The position numbers were made by a program, and so were the translations under genes. Below, piece by piece: positions 11,090 to 22,450 of a stretch of DNA of 64,000 nucleotides. This DNA comes from Ptychodera flava (taxonomy: Eukaryota > Hemichordata > Enteropneusta > Ptychoderidae), in NCBI RefSeq assembly GCF_041260155.1, contig NC_091946.1, positions 18,305,353 to 18,369,352 on the forward strand. The letters run 5' to 3'. How positions within the stretch are numbered: position 1 is the first letter of the stretch; the number at the start of each line of letters is the position of its first letter. The notes beneath the pieces were generated by a model. It saw nothing but the letters and a program-made list of their open reading frames with translations. It ran no database searches and was not told the DNA's origin.

Positions 11090-12514
11090 GGCAAAAACAC
11101 GCTACATTTTTACGGTATCAATCGTCAACGGTTCAGTCATTATAATAATACGAGGCATTTTAGACCTGACTTGTTACGAAAAAAGCCCCTAGAGTCAGGA
11201 ATTTTTCAAATTTTGCCTTTTTGTTGATTTGAATGAGTTTTTTCAAGGAATCATTAGATGAAAACTTGAAAGACAATCAAGATTAATTTACATCTTGATA
11301 AATTATATTGTAAATCAGTGTTTGAAGAAGCAGGGCCACCGTTTTAAAAGACACATACTGCAGTTTTTGGGATACCACATTGATTCCGAAAGGCAACCGT
11401 GGTTATATTTTCTTGGACAAAGATTTAATTACAAGCAACTGCTAGTTTAGTAGACCATCCAGGCTCCAGTGGTTCGCTTCTGCTGTTGTTGAAAATTTTG
11501 AAGGTTGTGGTTACAGAGTTGATGTATGTAAACCGCTTTGTGATGTCTGTGAAGAGAAGCCTCTGGCAGCAGGTGCTTCATAAACACAATGATTTTTGGG
11601 TTCAGCTGCGCGCGCGCCCTCCTCTCATTTTGGAGTGGCTGTACGTGTACAATTTACCTCCTCCATATGCACGCAAAGAGTAAGCATAAATCGACTTCAC
11701 TCGGGCACACAGAGCAGCTGTACTTTTCAGTCCGAGGACAGTTATTAGAGCGACACCGTACCATAAAAATATCCTACTAATTACTGTGAGAATGCGTCCT
11801 AGCTCCAACGCAAACGGAAAATATAGACAGTCGCTCCGAAATTCTTGCCGGTCAGTGCATATAAGCTTACAGCCAAAATGCTTCGCAAGCGCTTAGCACA
11901 ACGTCGTGCCGTCGGTTTGCGTGCAGCGATCCCTGAAAAAAAATATAAAAACCCCACCCAGTATTTCCGTCGATTTATTGACCAATATTTCCCTATTTAG
12001 TGACGTCCAGACGACAATATCGATATTATATAATTTCGTTATCAGACGACCACTATGTGCAATGACACATTTTTTTCTGCTTTGCCGCAATAACGTGCGC
12101 TACTCGCGCCTTTACCACATATTTAGTGCCGAAAACACTGGGAGAGTACAAAGCCTTTTCAGCCGGATTGACAAAAAGCGTAGACCCTGGAAAGAGCCCG
12201 AAAGAGCTTGCAACAGACTTGTGCCCTATAGCTTGCTACTTCCATATCACGAAATGAGCAGATAACTACCTTTATGCGAATTACCTGTGTGATTATGTAA
12301 TTGGGCAGTCATTACTCAATGTTAGGCCTACATCAAATTTATCGTTTCTACACAATGGGTCTGCAGACGATGTGCCAACCGTTGCCCACGCTGATCGCAA
12401 TATCTGCTGGTACAACGGGACGGTCGACGTATAATTAATCCATTTTAAAATAATCAAAGAAGATCCAGGAACATTCCTCATTTTATTGCAAGTACCTAAC
12501 TTCCTAGCAAGCGA
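11090..12514. other. No gene seen
   Basis: A 119-codon frame at 11906-12265 and smaller ones look like chance frames with no recognisable domain. No repeat was matched. Confidence 0.45.
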
Positions 12515-12800
12515 ACCTCGGGGATAGATACCCGGTCTCTCAAATTTTTACAATTCTCGTTCACCGCTTTTGGGGGCTTTTTTTGAAGCTCTTGGAGTAT
12601 AGACCCTCGATTTTTTCTCGAGGGTCAATGCTTAGCCATAGAGTTAACACGGGAATGGCGGCGTCTGTGATTTTCAAAACATCAGTAAATGACAGGCAAT
12701 TTATTTCTCTGGTATCAAAAATTCCACAGTGACCCCTGATTTTTATTTTTGATTGTTACGAGAATGGTAGAAAGCTTCATTGAGGACAGTTTTAGCCAGC
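12515..12800 (+). repeat. R350 copy 3, with GACCCTCGA hairpin
   Basis: Carries the R350 landmarks (CATAGAGTTAACACGGGAATGG, CCCCTGATTTTTATTTTTGAT). A hairpin GACCCTCGA ... TCGAGGGTC sits at about 12602-12627 inside it. Confidence 0.6.
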
Positions 12801-14270
12801 GACTAATTGTATTTATGGAGTATATGTTACATCGGCCATGACATTGTATGGCAACATTTACTAAGTTATAAAGCCGTTAAAATTCAAAACAGTCCGAAAT
12901 CGATAATGACCATGGGCTCAATAATTCACCGATGACGTCATAAGCTTGTTTTGAAGGTTCGAATAGATCGAAAGTTGTTACGCATTGATAACATGTTTAT
13001 CAAACTCCACACATACGTGCAATATTCACAGAGACTGGGCATGGAAAGAGAAGCCAGTGGTATTATCATGTAATTTTCCTCGCCCAGGCACCACCAAATC
13101 ATTTCCCTATAGTTTCTTTACTCTGTGACGCGTGTTTATCCGACTCGGTCTGACGCGCGCCTCAAGGTCGTTATCGAAACTCATCTATTGTCAATAGTTT
13201 GCTCAGATGGCTCAAGCCCTTTATGAAAATACAAAGACGGGCTCTGAAAATGAAGAGAGGGCTGTTTTTTTCCCAAGCGAAGAGGTTTTTGCCACTCTCC
13301 CATCATTACCAGTGATACGTGACAAATAACCAAATAACTGTATCACCGTGTCCGATATGATGGTTCACACAGTAACACTATATACACCCCACCATAGGGG
13401 CAATTAACTATAGCACGGCACCTATGACCTCTTCCTCAGGTATCAGTTGCAGCGCTCCGACACTACGGACAGACTATGGCAAGTACGGGCATGCATTGGC
13501 GGTAGAGGGGGGTCTACTGTCGACACAGGTAACATGCCTTCCCACCTCCATGATTGGAGAAAGGGCTGCAAGTAGGCACCGGGACGGTCATGACCCAGTG
13601 AAATAGAGATTACTGGCAATGTTATTAATAAGCAGAATGACTAACTGCAGACTACAGTCATATTCATTCTGCACCGAGAAAGACTACTACGAATATTTCA
13701 CATTCCTTTGCAATTGTTCTCATATTTTTTATTTTTTGTTAATTTGGTCAGTAGTAAGCTTATAGTATTGGTCTCCGCTCCCCTATTTTGCAAAGAAAAA
13801 GAGGAAGCAATGAAAAAAATTCTATTCAATATAGAGGAGAATTAGAGATGGTCTTAGTTAAAAAGCGATTGTAACGCTTACAGTTACACAGCTAAAATTC
13901 ACATTTTCATTCCATAACCGCGCAAGGTCTTCTATATATCATCGGCATTCCAGAAAAAAGCGATTATTCGGAACAGGTCTGTCAGTAAACGTAACCCTGA
14001 AGTACACGTTTTCTTGTTTGGTTCGAAGAACAATAAGGGCTGAACAATAGTGGTGTATGTATGCGTCACTTCACGGATCCGACAGGACGGATTCACTCTT
14101 AATAGTCGTGATTCATCCAACTCTTGTTTTGTATGTAAATGCATGTGGTTCACCTTCGGTGCTGGATACGTGATAGTTTGTTGAACTGTGAACAGCAGCG
14201 TTAGCGGCGCACACTCCAAGCCATTGTCCTCCATCCATCATCAACGCACCAGGGCGTGTTTTACCGCACG
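12801..14270. other. No gene seen; flank of the MID1IP1-like gene
   Basis: Holds only chance reading frames. The right part is presumably upstream control sequence for the gene starting at 14541, but no motif here is decisive. Confidence 0.4.
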
Positions 14271-14272
14271 GG

Positions 14273-14277
14273 CCAAT
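14273..14277 (+). promoter_or_regulatory. CCAAT box candidate
   Basis: GGCCAATCAG lies about 265 bp upstream of the MID1IP1-like ATG, a common spacing and context for an NF-Y site. No clear TATA box is visible between it and the start codon. Confidence 0.35.
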
Positions 14278-14540
14278 CAGAGAGCTGAAAAATAGCGTGA
14301 TCGAGAAATAAATTAACATATGTTTTGATGTTTTCCTGCCTGAACGTACTTTTAAAACCAGTAACCAGAGAGAGCAGTCGTTACCAGGTGGGTGAGGTTA
14401 ATATTTCCCAAAAAACAACGCTATCAGATATCCAGTGTCTGTTGCCGCCAGTGCCATTTGGAGCGCACATGTTCACAGAATAGGAGTCGCTGTGTACCTT
14501 CTCTGATACTCAAAATAGAAGCACTCGAAGAACGGCGACC

Positions 14541-15026
14541 ATGGACATACAGCTGAGCGACAGAGAGAAGATCCCCGAGAAATCGATATTGGGAATGATG
14601 AAACACTTCATCGAAGCTGTGAACGACATGGACTCAACTGTCATGATTCCGAGCCGTCTCTTGGACATGAAGTTGGAAGACACGCAGATGGACACGGAAA
14701 ACGGCAACAAATCTCTGGTGCCAAAGGGGGTCGACAGCAGGGACTTGCACTTGTATTATTCGCTGTTAAAGACTGTCAAGCGGGACCTCGTGAAGGGGAC
14801 CCTCACGCAGAACGGAGAGACTGACGACTCGATGAGCTCCGAGGAAGAGGACACGGACCAGAACGAGCAGGCCAGGCAGGCGGCAAATTTATTCAGGGAA
14901 CATCTCCGGGGACTTTTCAGTGTACTTGAACAGCTCACAGAAATGGCGAAATTTCTCACGAGTAAATATCAACAGGAAACCGGCGACTATCAGACTTGTC
15001 CGAAACCAAAGTCGTTCATAATGTGA
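14541..15026 (+). CDS. MID1IP1: MID1IP1/THRSP (Spot14) family protein, single exon
   Basis: A 161-residue frame in one exon, as in vertebrate MID1IP1, whose coding sequence is also unbroken. The start has a strong context (GCGACCATGG). Residues 15-38 (SILGMMKHFIEAVNDMDSTV and MIPS) match the family's N-terminal block (F-I-x-A-V-N-x-M-D-x-T-V-M-x-P-S). Residues 69-85 (LHLYYSLLKTVKRDLVK) match the second block. Residues 94-109 are acidic and Ser/Asp/Glu-rich, and 112-145 (ANLFREHLRGLFSVLEQLTE onward) form the C-terminal helix (H-L-x-G-L-x-x-V-L-x-x-L-T). Length lies between human THRSP (about 146) and MID1IP1 (about 183). The family promotes acetyl-CoA carboxylase polymerisation and lipogenesis, and MID1IP1 also binds the microtubule-associated MID1. 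Orthology to MID1IP1 rather than THRSP is inferred; an invertebrate gene may predate the split. No gene lies close by on the same strand. Confidence 0.88.
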   Translation: MDIQLSDREKIPEKSILGMMKHFIEAVNDMDSTVMIPSRLLDMKLEDTQMDTENGNKSLVPKGVDSRDLHLYYSLLKTVKRDLVKGTLTQNGETDDSMSSEEEDTDQNEQARQAANLFREHLRGLFSVLEQLTEMAKFLTSKYQQETGDYQTCPKPKSFIM

Positions 15027-16550
15027 GCTTGATTGTACCTCATCAGTGTTTCATGTTTCTTCAAAATCGCGGTGCACATGGCATGGCTGAGGGCTGTGAA
15101 ACACTAACTTCTCCCCCCGCTAGTACCCATTAACACAGACTTCTCGAATTCGTAACATCTGATGTTCCTAGCATACTGTAGGATCAACGACCTACAGACT
15201 GAAAGAAAAGCGGCCGGAGGAAGCCAACAACTGCGACGTTATTTACACGTGTATTGATCACGGACCCCGGTTTCGTCATTTGGCCGCTCTGATTACGTCA
15301 CCTGCCTTCGCTTCAAAACACTTCCACAAAACATGCTTCGCCGCATGACGACCAATGCCACGGCGTGAACTTTTCGTATATTCTACTGACCACGGAGGTA
15401 TGTCGTTTATACCTCAATGTGCTGACCAAGTCACGGCCCTGGAACAGTTTGAGGGCGGTTGCATGTCTTCTACAAGTAATCTCCCAGCGAGACTAAATGA
15501 GATACTTCACTTGCGCCAAAAATGCACGCTTGGGCTGATGCACCAAAAAATTGACAATATCCCATGCCTAAAACTCCAATATTGTTTTATGAAAGGCTAA
15601 ATGGTACGAGTTATCTCTGTATATAGATGAACACTTTATAAGTAATGTAGTCGTATGCGCACGCACAATATAATTGTGGTTAATGGATCCGGGCTGTTCC
15701 CAGCCTCTATATCCGGGAACCACAAATGAAGTGAGGTCGCGCTGCGCGCACAAATTGCTGTGAGTTTTTTCCTTTTGCCTGATGCAAAAATACCCCACAT
15801 CCGAAGTTAAGTCGTGTATATAGATTTATTTACTTTTGTCCCGCTCCCCAGTTTGTAATTAGCCTGCAAGATGACCCATTTTACGTTTAGGCCTCAAAAC
15901 TCACAAATAGTGCAATGTGTCGAGAGGCTAATAACGTACCTTACTCATTGGTGTACTGAACTGAGTAAATCATTGGCTTTCTCCAGTTCAGCACAAGAAA
16001 CGCCTGTATCATTTGTATATTTACTTAACTATTGTATGTAACCGTGACGATATTCGAACTCAACCAGGAACTTACCCGGTGATCATATCGCAACGTCACA
16101 GTGTCTCTATGTAGAAAACAAACACATCAAAACTAAATATTTTCAATATTTTTGTTTTATCATGAAGGCTTTGGTGCGCTGTTCCTGTTTAAGGCAAACT
16201 GTACCACTCTCAGTCATCGCAACAGCCCACGTTCATTATATGCAAATGTCACTGTAAAAGCTTCCATTTTGTGTCCGCCCATTTCAACCGAACCTCATTA
16301 GACATTACAGCCTTCAAGCTATAGTTCAAAACCTTCACGTCGAGCGACAAGCGAAGTCAACTCTCACATGACATTGTGATTATGATTTTTTCAGGTGTTT
16401 CCATGGTGACTATTTTTTTTCTACGGCGACTTTCCCGCCGTTTATTTGTTAAGATTTTTCAAAGATGCGCACACTTTTTGTAATCAAGAAAGTGAAATCT
16501 GCTTAAGAGATATTTTCTGATTATTTTTGTAACGCAAAAGTTTAATCCGA
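15027..16550 (+). other. Probable 3' UTR and flank of the MID1IP1-like gene
   Basis: No recognisable coding sequence. It lies between the MID1IP1-like stop and the first AATAAA I found on the plus strand. No repeat was matched. Confidence 0.35.
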
Positions 16551-16556
16551 AATAAA
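16551..16556 (+). terminator. AATAAA polyadenylation signal candidate
   Basis: This is the first plain AATAAA I see downstream of the MID1IP1-like stop, about 1.5 kb away. It is plausible for this gene because the family often has a long 3' UTR; use is unproven. Confidence 0.35.
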
Positions 16557-16744
16557 ACTTTATCGAAATATGAATTTGTGGATATGTGTTATCGATATAT
16601 CTCACTATATGGACGCATTTTGCTGCGATTCGTAGTGAAATGCAAAATTTGCGTGTGTTGTGTTGTTTGAGAGAAGGGAGTGTACTGAAACATTATTCGC
16701 AGTGAAAGCTTAGCAAGCAGAATACGCCTCAGGAACAACTACCT

Positions 16745-17075
16745 ATACGGACTCTCAAACTTCCACAATACAGTTTTGGCCTACCAGCCCACGGTCCGGT
16801 GGAGGGACCGTGACAAGCCGTAAGGGGCTCATTTTGAAGCTCATGGAGTAAATACAGTATTCACTGGCTTAGTTTTGTGTGAATTGAAAATTCAATTTTC
16901 CCCATAGAGTTAATACAGGAATTGCGGCCATCTTGAATTTGAAGTGTCGAGCTAATAAGTTTTTGGTAATTTATTTCTCTAGTACAAAATTTTACACGAC
17001 GATCCTTGATTTTTATTCTGGACTTCGAAAGGAAATGGTTGAAAGTAATCTTACTGAGCGTCTTTAATTTCGAGA
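16745..17075 (+). repeat. R350 copy 4, with GGTCCCT-type hairpin
   Basis: R350 landmarks with a hairpin at 16790-16812 (CACGGTCC ... GGGACCGTG) placed near the point where copy 2 carries its own. Confidence 0.6.
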
Positions 17076-17129
17076 CGCATACTTCCTCAAATGGATTTCT
17101 TTCAAGTTGACAATGTATGGTTACACGGA

Positions 17130-17165
17130 GCATAGACCCTCGAGAAAAACCTCGAGGGTCTATGC
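17130..17165. repeat. Perfect 15-bp hairpin GACCCTCGAG
   Basis: GCATAGACCCTCGAG, a 6-base loop, then the exact reverse complement. The same core occurs inside R350 copy 3 near 12602. Confidence 0.6.
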
Positions 17166-18485
17166 ACTGTGTGACATTCAAGAAACCACGTCACAATGAC
17201 CACCATGACCAGTCCGCTTGTTATGGAAATGATACTGAAATTATAAACAGAAGTTGAAGCAGAAATGACGGGCCATGACCGTATGGCCAGGGTCATATAA
17301 TACGGTCCCATAATGGCCCAATGATTCAATCGATTCAAAATAGCCTTGTCCTACTTCCGGCCTGTTTTCGGGTGTCTCGTCACGTAGTTAATTTTACCCT
17401 TGACTTTGCTCAAAGATAAAAAAAGAAAGTTATCGATTCAATTATCTATCCGAGGATACACCTGACTCTACCATTAACGTGACGTTCAGAGGTACAGAAG
17501 TTCGTTCCTACTGTGGCGCCTCGGGAGTGTTATTGCCGTATGATTCTAGAATTAGTCACTGACCCAGCAGCGGCATGACACTGACCTATCGTACGGAATC
17601 CTGGAATTACTGTCCTCAAGTGTGCAAGTTCTCAGAGGACATGTCCGGTCAGATAACCGTTAACCCAATTTGGCGCATTCAGAAATAAATTTATGATATA
17701 TCATTAAAACAATCTAATCAGAATAACGGGCGTTGGCTGTTGAGATAGGAAATCCCTTCTCATTCTCGTATACCTTATGGCGCGTAATCGAGGCCAATAT
17801 TCTAACTCCCAATTTTCAACTATACAACTCGACATTCAACATTCAAACTCCCCATTTCCAACTATACAACTCGACATTCAACATTCAAACTCCCCATTTT
17901 CAACTATACAACTCGACATTCAACATTCAAACTCCCCATTTTCAACTATACAACTCGACATTCAACATTCAAACTCCCCATTTTCAACTATACAACCGAC
18001 ATTCACATTCAAACTCCCCATTTTCAACTATAAGCTTACAACTCAACATTCAACTACCGAACTCAACATTTGGGATTGCTATTCCCCATTTTCAACTTTC
18101 GAACTCCACATTTTCAACTCTCGAACTCAACATTTAGGATTCGTATTCTCCCTAGGCATCCCTAACTTGCTTCATTGTAGTTACCCACGTTTTTCCTTCT
18201 GGGCTATATACGTCAGAACGCGTCATAGATACGTCACATGACGTTTCGGAGTTTTAGAGTTATTCCTATGTGATGTTCTAGAGGGTCCAAAAGTATGGAC
18301 CGAAACACTTGTGATGCTATCAAGATTTACGCCGACCTCCGCCATCACTTAGGCCTAATTCGGTCGCTATCATGTCGTCTAATCAAGAGCATGCATGCGT
18401 GGCTCGCCATGGCTTATTTTAAAATTAACAACTCGCTTGTTAATTTCCACACTATTACAGCCAAAACACAACTCAAACACTAAAC

Positions 18486-18865
18486 TAGCTCTGCATGGCA
18501 GGGCTTAGCCCAATCTGATTAAAATCAGATGTAGAGTACGGCGACGTCTCTGTACTTGCGCGGTTTTCTCTTGCTGTAGTGAGAGGCGACAGCAAGAGAA
18601 AACCGCGCAAGTACAGAGACGTCGCCGTACTCTACATCTGATTTTAATCAGATTGGGCTTAGCCCTGCGTACGATGCTGTGTGTTCCGCTACAGCTAATC
18701 GCCTGGTGAGCGGGGCGATTAGCTGTAGCGGAACACACAGCATCGTACGCAGGGCCGGGCTAGGCAGGGCTGTGTGTTACCGGCGTTATACGGCCTCCCA
18801 CCACATGTAGGCCTAGTGGGAGGCCGTATAACGCCGGTAACACACAGCCCTGCAATGCAGAGCTA
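18486..18865. mobile_element. Nested hairpin cluster bounded by TAGCTCTGC ends
   Basis: Ends are TAGCTCTGCATGGCAGGGC and GCCCTGCAATGCAGAGCTA. Between them stand three consecutive hairpins: 18507-18659 (71-bp arms, 11-base loop), 18663-18754 (41-bp arms, 10-base loop) and 18764-18853 (38-bp arms, 14-base loop), all perfect or nearly so. The flanks read ACACTAAAC at left and ACACTAAC at right, a likely 8-9 bp target duplication. The third hairpin shares the GTGTGTTACCGG core with 11025-11089. The near-perfect arms imply recent formation. Confidence 0.7.
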
Positions 18866-19226
18866 ACACTAACACACCAAAGCACATACAAGACGAGATG
18901 GCTGATGTGTGAAGCCACTTTCCCTTTATTACACCGTGACCACTATGTTCAACATCATGTATTTCACGTTGAGCGGCTTGCACCAGCTGGACAATATGCT
19001 CACTACATTCAAATGCCACTAACTGTGAGAAAAGTCTAACAAGACTCTCACACCTACGTGACACATCTCCCCGTCTGTCGGGCTGGTCAAGGTCAAGTAG
19101 CAGCCTAGACAAACTACCACTGATGTGGTCACTAGCGAACCCGGTGTCGTCCAAAATTAACTGCGAGGTCACCATATGTTTGGGACTCCCTAACAAAGTG
19201 ATAAGTAGTTTCATGTAAAATGACAC
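18813..19226 (-). CDS. Unrecognised 137-codon frame inside the foldback-like element
   Basis: I do not recognise the product. The first 105 or so residues look protein-like: balanced composition with helix-like, leucine-rich stretches (GSLSRLLLDLDQP, ESLVRLFSQLVAFE) and few low-complexity runs. An acceptor-like TCGTAG stands directly before the frame, and the first ATG is at about 19214, so it may be an internal or last exon. The last 30 or so codons run into the hairpin cluster and are clearly not original. An AATAAA lies inside the frame near 18934. It could be a captured host exon or a decayed transposon gene. Expression is unknown. Confidence 0.3.
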   Translation of the reverse strand: MSFYMKLLITLLGSPKHMVTSQLILDDTGFASDHISGSLSRLLLDLDQPDRRGDVSRRCESLVRLFSQLVAFECSEHIVQLVQAAQREIHDVEHSGHGVIKGKWLHTSAISSCMCFGVLVLALHCRAVCYRRYTASH

Positions 19227-19634
19227 CTACGATTTTTTAAAGTCGTATTTGACTATATGTATGCTAATTTTGGCTTGTGTTCGCTGGCTAGTGGTCTAGG
19301 GGGACCTATGACTTCGATAGTTGAAAATGGGGAATACGAATCCAAAATGTTGAGTTCCATAGTTGAAAATGTGGAGTTCGAAAGTTGAATGTGTGGAGTT
19401 CGAAAGTTGAAAATTGGGAGTTCGAAAGTTGAAAATGTAGAGTTGTATAGTTGAAAATGGGGAGTTCGAAAGTTGAAAATGTGGAGTTGTATAGTTGAAA
19501 ATGGGGAGTTCGAAAGTTGAAAATGTGGAGTTGTATAGTTGAAAATGGGGAGTTTGAATGTTGAATGTCGGGTTATGGGGAGTTTGAATGTTGAATGTCG
19601 AGTTGTATAGTTGAAAATACTTTTTGAATATAGG

Positions 19635-21110
19635 CATTAGCCAGTAAATGATTTATTGGATCGATAGAAAGTGTAAGCTTGAAAGGCAACAGCAATGAGC
19701 TAGCTGCATCGAACATGACAACGTTTGCTATAACCGTAATGCTTTACTCTGTCCTTATGAGAAAATGGAATTGGAAATTCTCACAGATGAATGAAATGCT
19801 AATATAATGTGACTCTTAAAACTCTCCATGTCCATGTACTGGAATTTAGAGAAGTGTTGTATATAACCATCAGTTTACATGTATTTCCCGGCCACAGGCT
19901 GAACATCTACATTTTTACCCTATTTATTTGTGTAGAGGCCCATCTTTGCAATCGAATACGATTGGATTTGGCCAAACCATGGCAGTAAAAGGGTTATTCC
20001 CAGTCATGAGCAAGCAGTGATGTGCAATCATCCCTGAACAATGCAGAGGAATTGGTTCAACGAACTCCGGGAAACAATCACCTTCAGCTGCCGTAAAGAG
20101 GTCTGAGATTTTGCGTCCATTAGATCTATACGAGCAAAACACTGATTCGTCACGTTTAACTTTAAGTTGACTAGGAAATGATTTACTTCCTCAGCGTACG
20201 TAAAAAATGTAAGTCATTCCCTTTCCATTGTAGGATAAAGCTGAGCAAAAATTGCGTCTTGTTCAACATTCATATTTTCCTAAAATTGAAGAAACTGATG
20301 CTGAGGTAAAAATAGGAATATCGACAATTGTTTGTAAAGATATTCAAATTTTACGACATCGTTAATTGCTTGGCGAATGTCACTGCGGTAGAAGTGAATT
20401 CAAAGGAGAACTCTGGTAGCGGTCATCGACCATACGGGTCTTAGAACACATTAAACATGTGTACATTGATCAGTGTTTATACAGTCATTCCAATTTTATC
20501 GACATCGATAACTCTGGGCAGTAATAGTCCTAATACCCGTATTGTTGTTGATAAAAGAGTTTCCACTTTTAACGGCACTCTGAAGGCGAATTACTCCATC
20601 AAGTCTCGTCTGTATCCTTGCACCATCGACTTGAGTTACTATTATTGTGCAAGTGTTGTTGTTTCCACCACAGAGTTTTATGTTTTTATGATTTTTTTGT
20701 TTGCGAAATGATTTAATGCACTCCCCTCGCCATTTATCTCGCCACATGCTCAAATATTTGGAGAGATAAACAGGTAAGTCTGGCACGCTGCGCCAGCTAC
20801 GGTTTGTCAACGTTCCGTTGAAAGTTCCAATTTTTTGATGACGGTATATAAATCAACCACATGCTAATCATTGAAGCGTACATTGATTGAAGACGCCAAG
20901 GACTAATTTAACTGCGTGCAGGAGAAGTCTGTGATCTACTATTTTTTTTTATTGCAGAATGCATATTACGCATGCGCATGTGACACAACCTTGCATACCA
21001 GACCGAGAAGAAAATGAGTCGCTTGAGAAATGACACACACGTTTCATATTTGATAATTCACGCCATTAGTATATAAAGAGTATGCGTGAACTTTACCAGA
21101 CTTGGCTTGG
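19635..21110. other. No gene seen
   Basis: Contains a diverged copy of the 85-bp TTAA family near 19927-19996 (ATTTGGCCAAACCATGG, AAAAGGGTTA) and otherwise chance frames only. Confidence 0.4.
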
Positions 21111-21132
21111 CTTGATATAAGTAGCCAGGGGG

Positions 21133-21174
21133 GCATTGTCCTCCCCTTTTATAGATCTGCTGGGAGGACAATGC
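21133..21174. repeat. Hairpin GCATTGTCCTCCC
   Basis: A 13-bp perfect inverted repeat (GCATTGTCCTCCC / GGGAGGACAATGC) around a 16-base loop. Like the TAGCTCTGC hairpins it is preceded by GTAGCC, so it may be a distant relative. Confidence 0.45.
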
Positions 21175-22096
21175 AATGCAGACTTTTTAGATGACCTCAG
21201 AGATTCGGGCCCGAATGTCGGTCGTTGACTCCGTAGATCGCCTCCAGTGGCACACAGTCCATGTAGCCGACAATGAGATGCAAATGATATGCGGTTAAGG
21301 TCTCCTCAACTAACTTTCAGCTGGTTTAACTGACGGTGATTTTGTAGCTCATTCTTTACTATTTCTAATGGTTTTTGGTAGCCGGTAACACACACTTCGT
21401 GTTCGTGTCGGCTACATGGACGATCTGCCCGTCCAGTGCCCAGTGTTAACGTTGACGGGCCCGGGTCTTGATGATATGAACTAGAGGTGAATTAGTTTAT
21501 GCCGTAACGGTTTACAAGATGCAGCGAACGAAGGGTGTGTTTTTTTTTTGTAAAACCATTCAATTTGGCAGAACCTTTCATGAGATTGGATTTCCAGAAT
21601 TTCCGACCGATGAAGACGTGCCAATTTGTTAAGCTCAAGTTCAAAGGCAGAGCAACCTAGCATCACGAAGATGACCGCTATATACCTTGCCGTCCTCTGA
21701 CAAGTTAGATCGTTCAAAATTGTAATGTGATTTGGTAAAATAGTGCACCTGAAGGACAACAAGATTTTATTTGTCAATGTATATTTTATGGAGATTTAAA
21801 ATAGCGAATGTTGCTGTGCAGTGCTGAGTCATCGTTGCGATTTGGCAAAATCTAGAACAGGTGAAATCGAGGAACAGGGGCGTTCGCGCTTTACTTTAAC
21901 GACTCAGCAATTTATATCCCGCGTATTCAGTACAAAGGTTAAGTGGCCCACTTTCTATTTAAAGTGAGCTACACTTTTCATGTGGCGACGTTGTATCACC
22001 CCAAAACACTCTACTTGACATTCGTAGATTGCATTCAGCAGATTTAGATCTCTGCCTTGTCGTAGAATCAACTATGGCGAGTGAACTTTGGACTTA
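21175..22096. other. No gene seen
   Basis: A GTAGCCGGTAACACACAC fragment near 21379 echoes the hairpin family. A 98-codon minus-strand frame at 21481-21777 is unrecognised. Confidence 0.35.
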
Positions 22097-22450
22097 AGGT
22101 AGAACGCACCTCGGGGACAGACATTCGGACTCTCAAACTTTTACAATTCTCTTCTGATATACCGCATGTGGGGGTTCATTTTAAAGCTCTTGGTGAAAGA
22201 AAACTTTTCACCGGCTTAGTTTTTCGAAATTCGAAAATTTTTACTTTTCTCCATAGAGTTAACACTGGGATGGCGGCCATTTTGAATTTCTAATATCGGT
22301 AAATCTTGGGTAATTTGTTTCTCTAGTACCAAAATTTGCACGGTAACCCCCTATTTTTATTCTTGATTTTGAAAGAGAATGATTGAAAGATCCCTTGAGG
22401 AAAGTTAGAGCAAAAGTTTAAGTCTTTCACATTCGAGGTGCATACTATCT
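22097..22450 (+). repeat. R350 copy 5 (most complete)
   Basis: Runs from GTAGAACGCACCTCGGGGAC to CATTCGAGGTGCATACTA with every family landmark in order, including CTCCATAGAGTTAACACTGG and GGCGGCCATTTTGAATTTC. The ends pair weakly as inverted repeats (AGAACGCACCTCGG / CGAGGTGCATACT), which suggests a DNA-type element. Confidence 0.65.

Larger units (their letters stand above)
17793..19634. mobile_element. Foldback-like element with minisatellite inverted arms
   Basis: The left arm (17793-about 18165) is a tandem array of a roughly 42-bp unit containing CATTTTCAACTATACAACTC and GACATTCAACATTCAAACTC. The right arm (about 19310-19634) is the same array inverted. The ends pair as GCCAATATTC at left and GAATATAGGC at right. 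Long inverted arms made of tandem repeats are the hallmark of foldback (FB/Galileo-type) transposons. The roughly 1.1-kb interior carries CRE-like sites, a nested hairpin cluster (18486-18865) and an open frame on the minus strand. I could not find a convincing target duplication. Confidence 0.6.

Noticed and set aside
11906..12265. 119-codon plus-strand frame
   Set aside because: Composition looks random, no motif, no splice context or neighbouring exon.
17733..18241. Two overlapping frames with repeats such as NIQTPHFQLYNSTF
   Set aside because: The array unit of about 42 bp is a multiple of three and so stays open. There is no independent sign of coding, and the same array appears inverted at 19296-19637.
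18507..18853. Integron attC-like cassette array or tRNA-like hairpins
   Set aside because: Arms are far longer and more perfect than attC sites, there is no cassette gene or integrase, and no anticodon or cloverleaf features.
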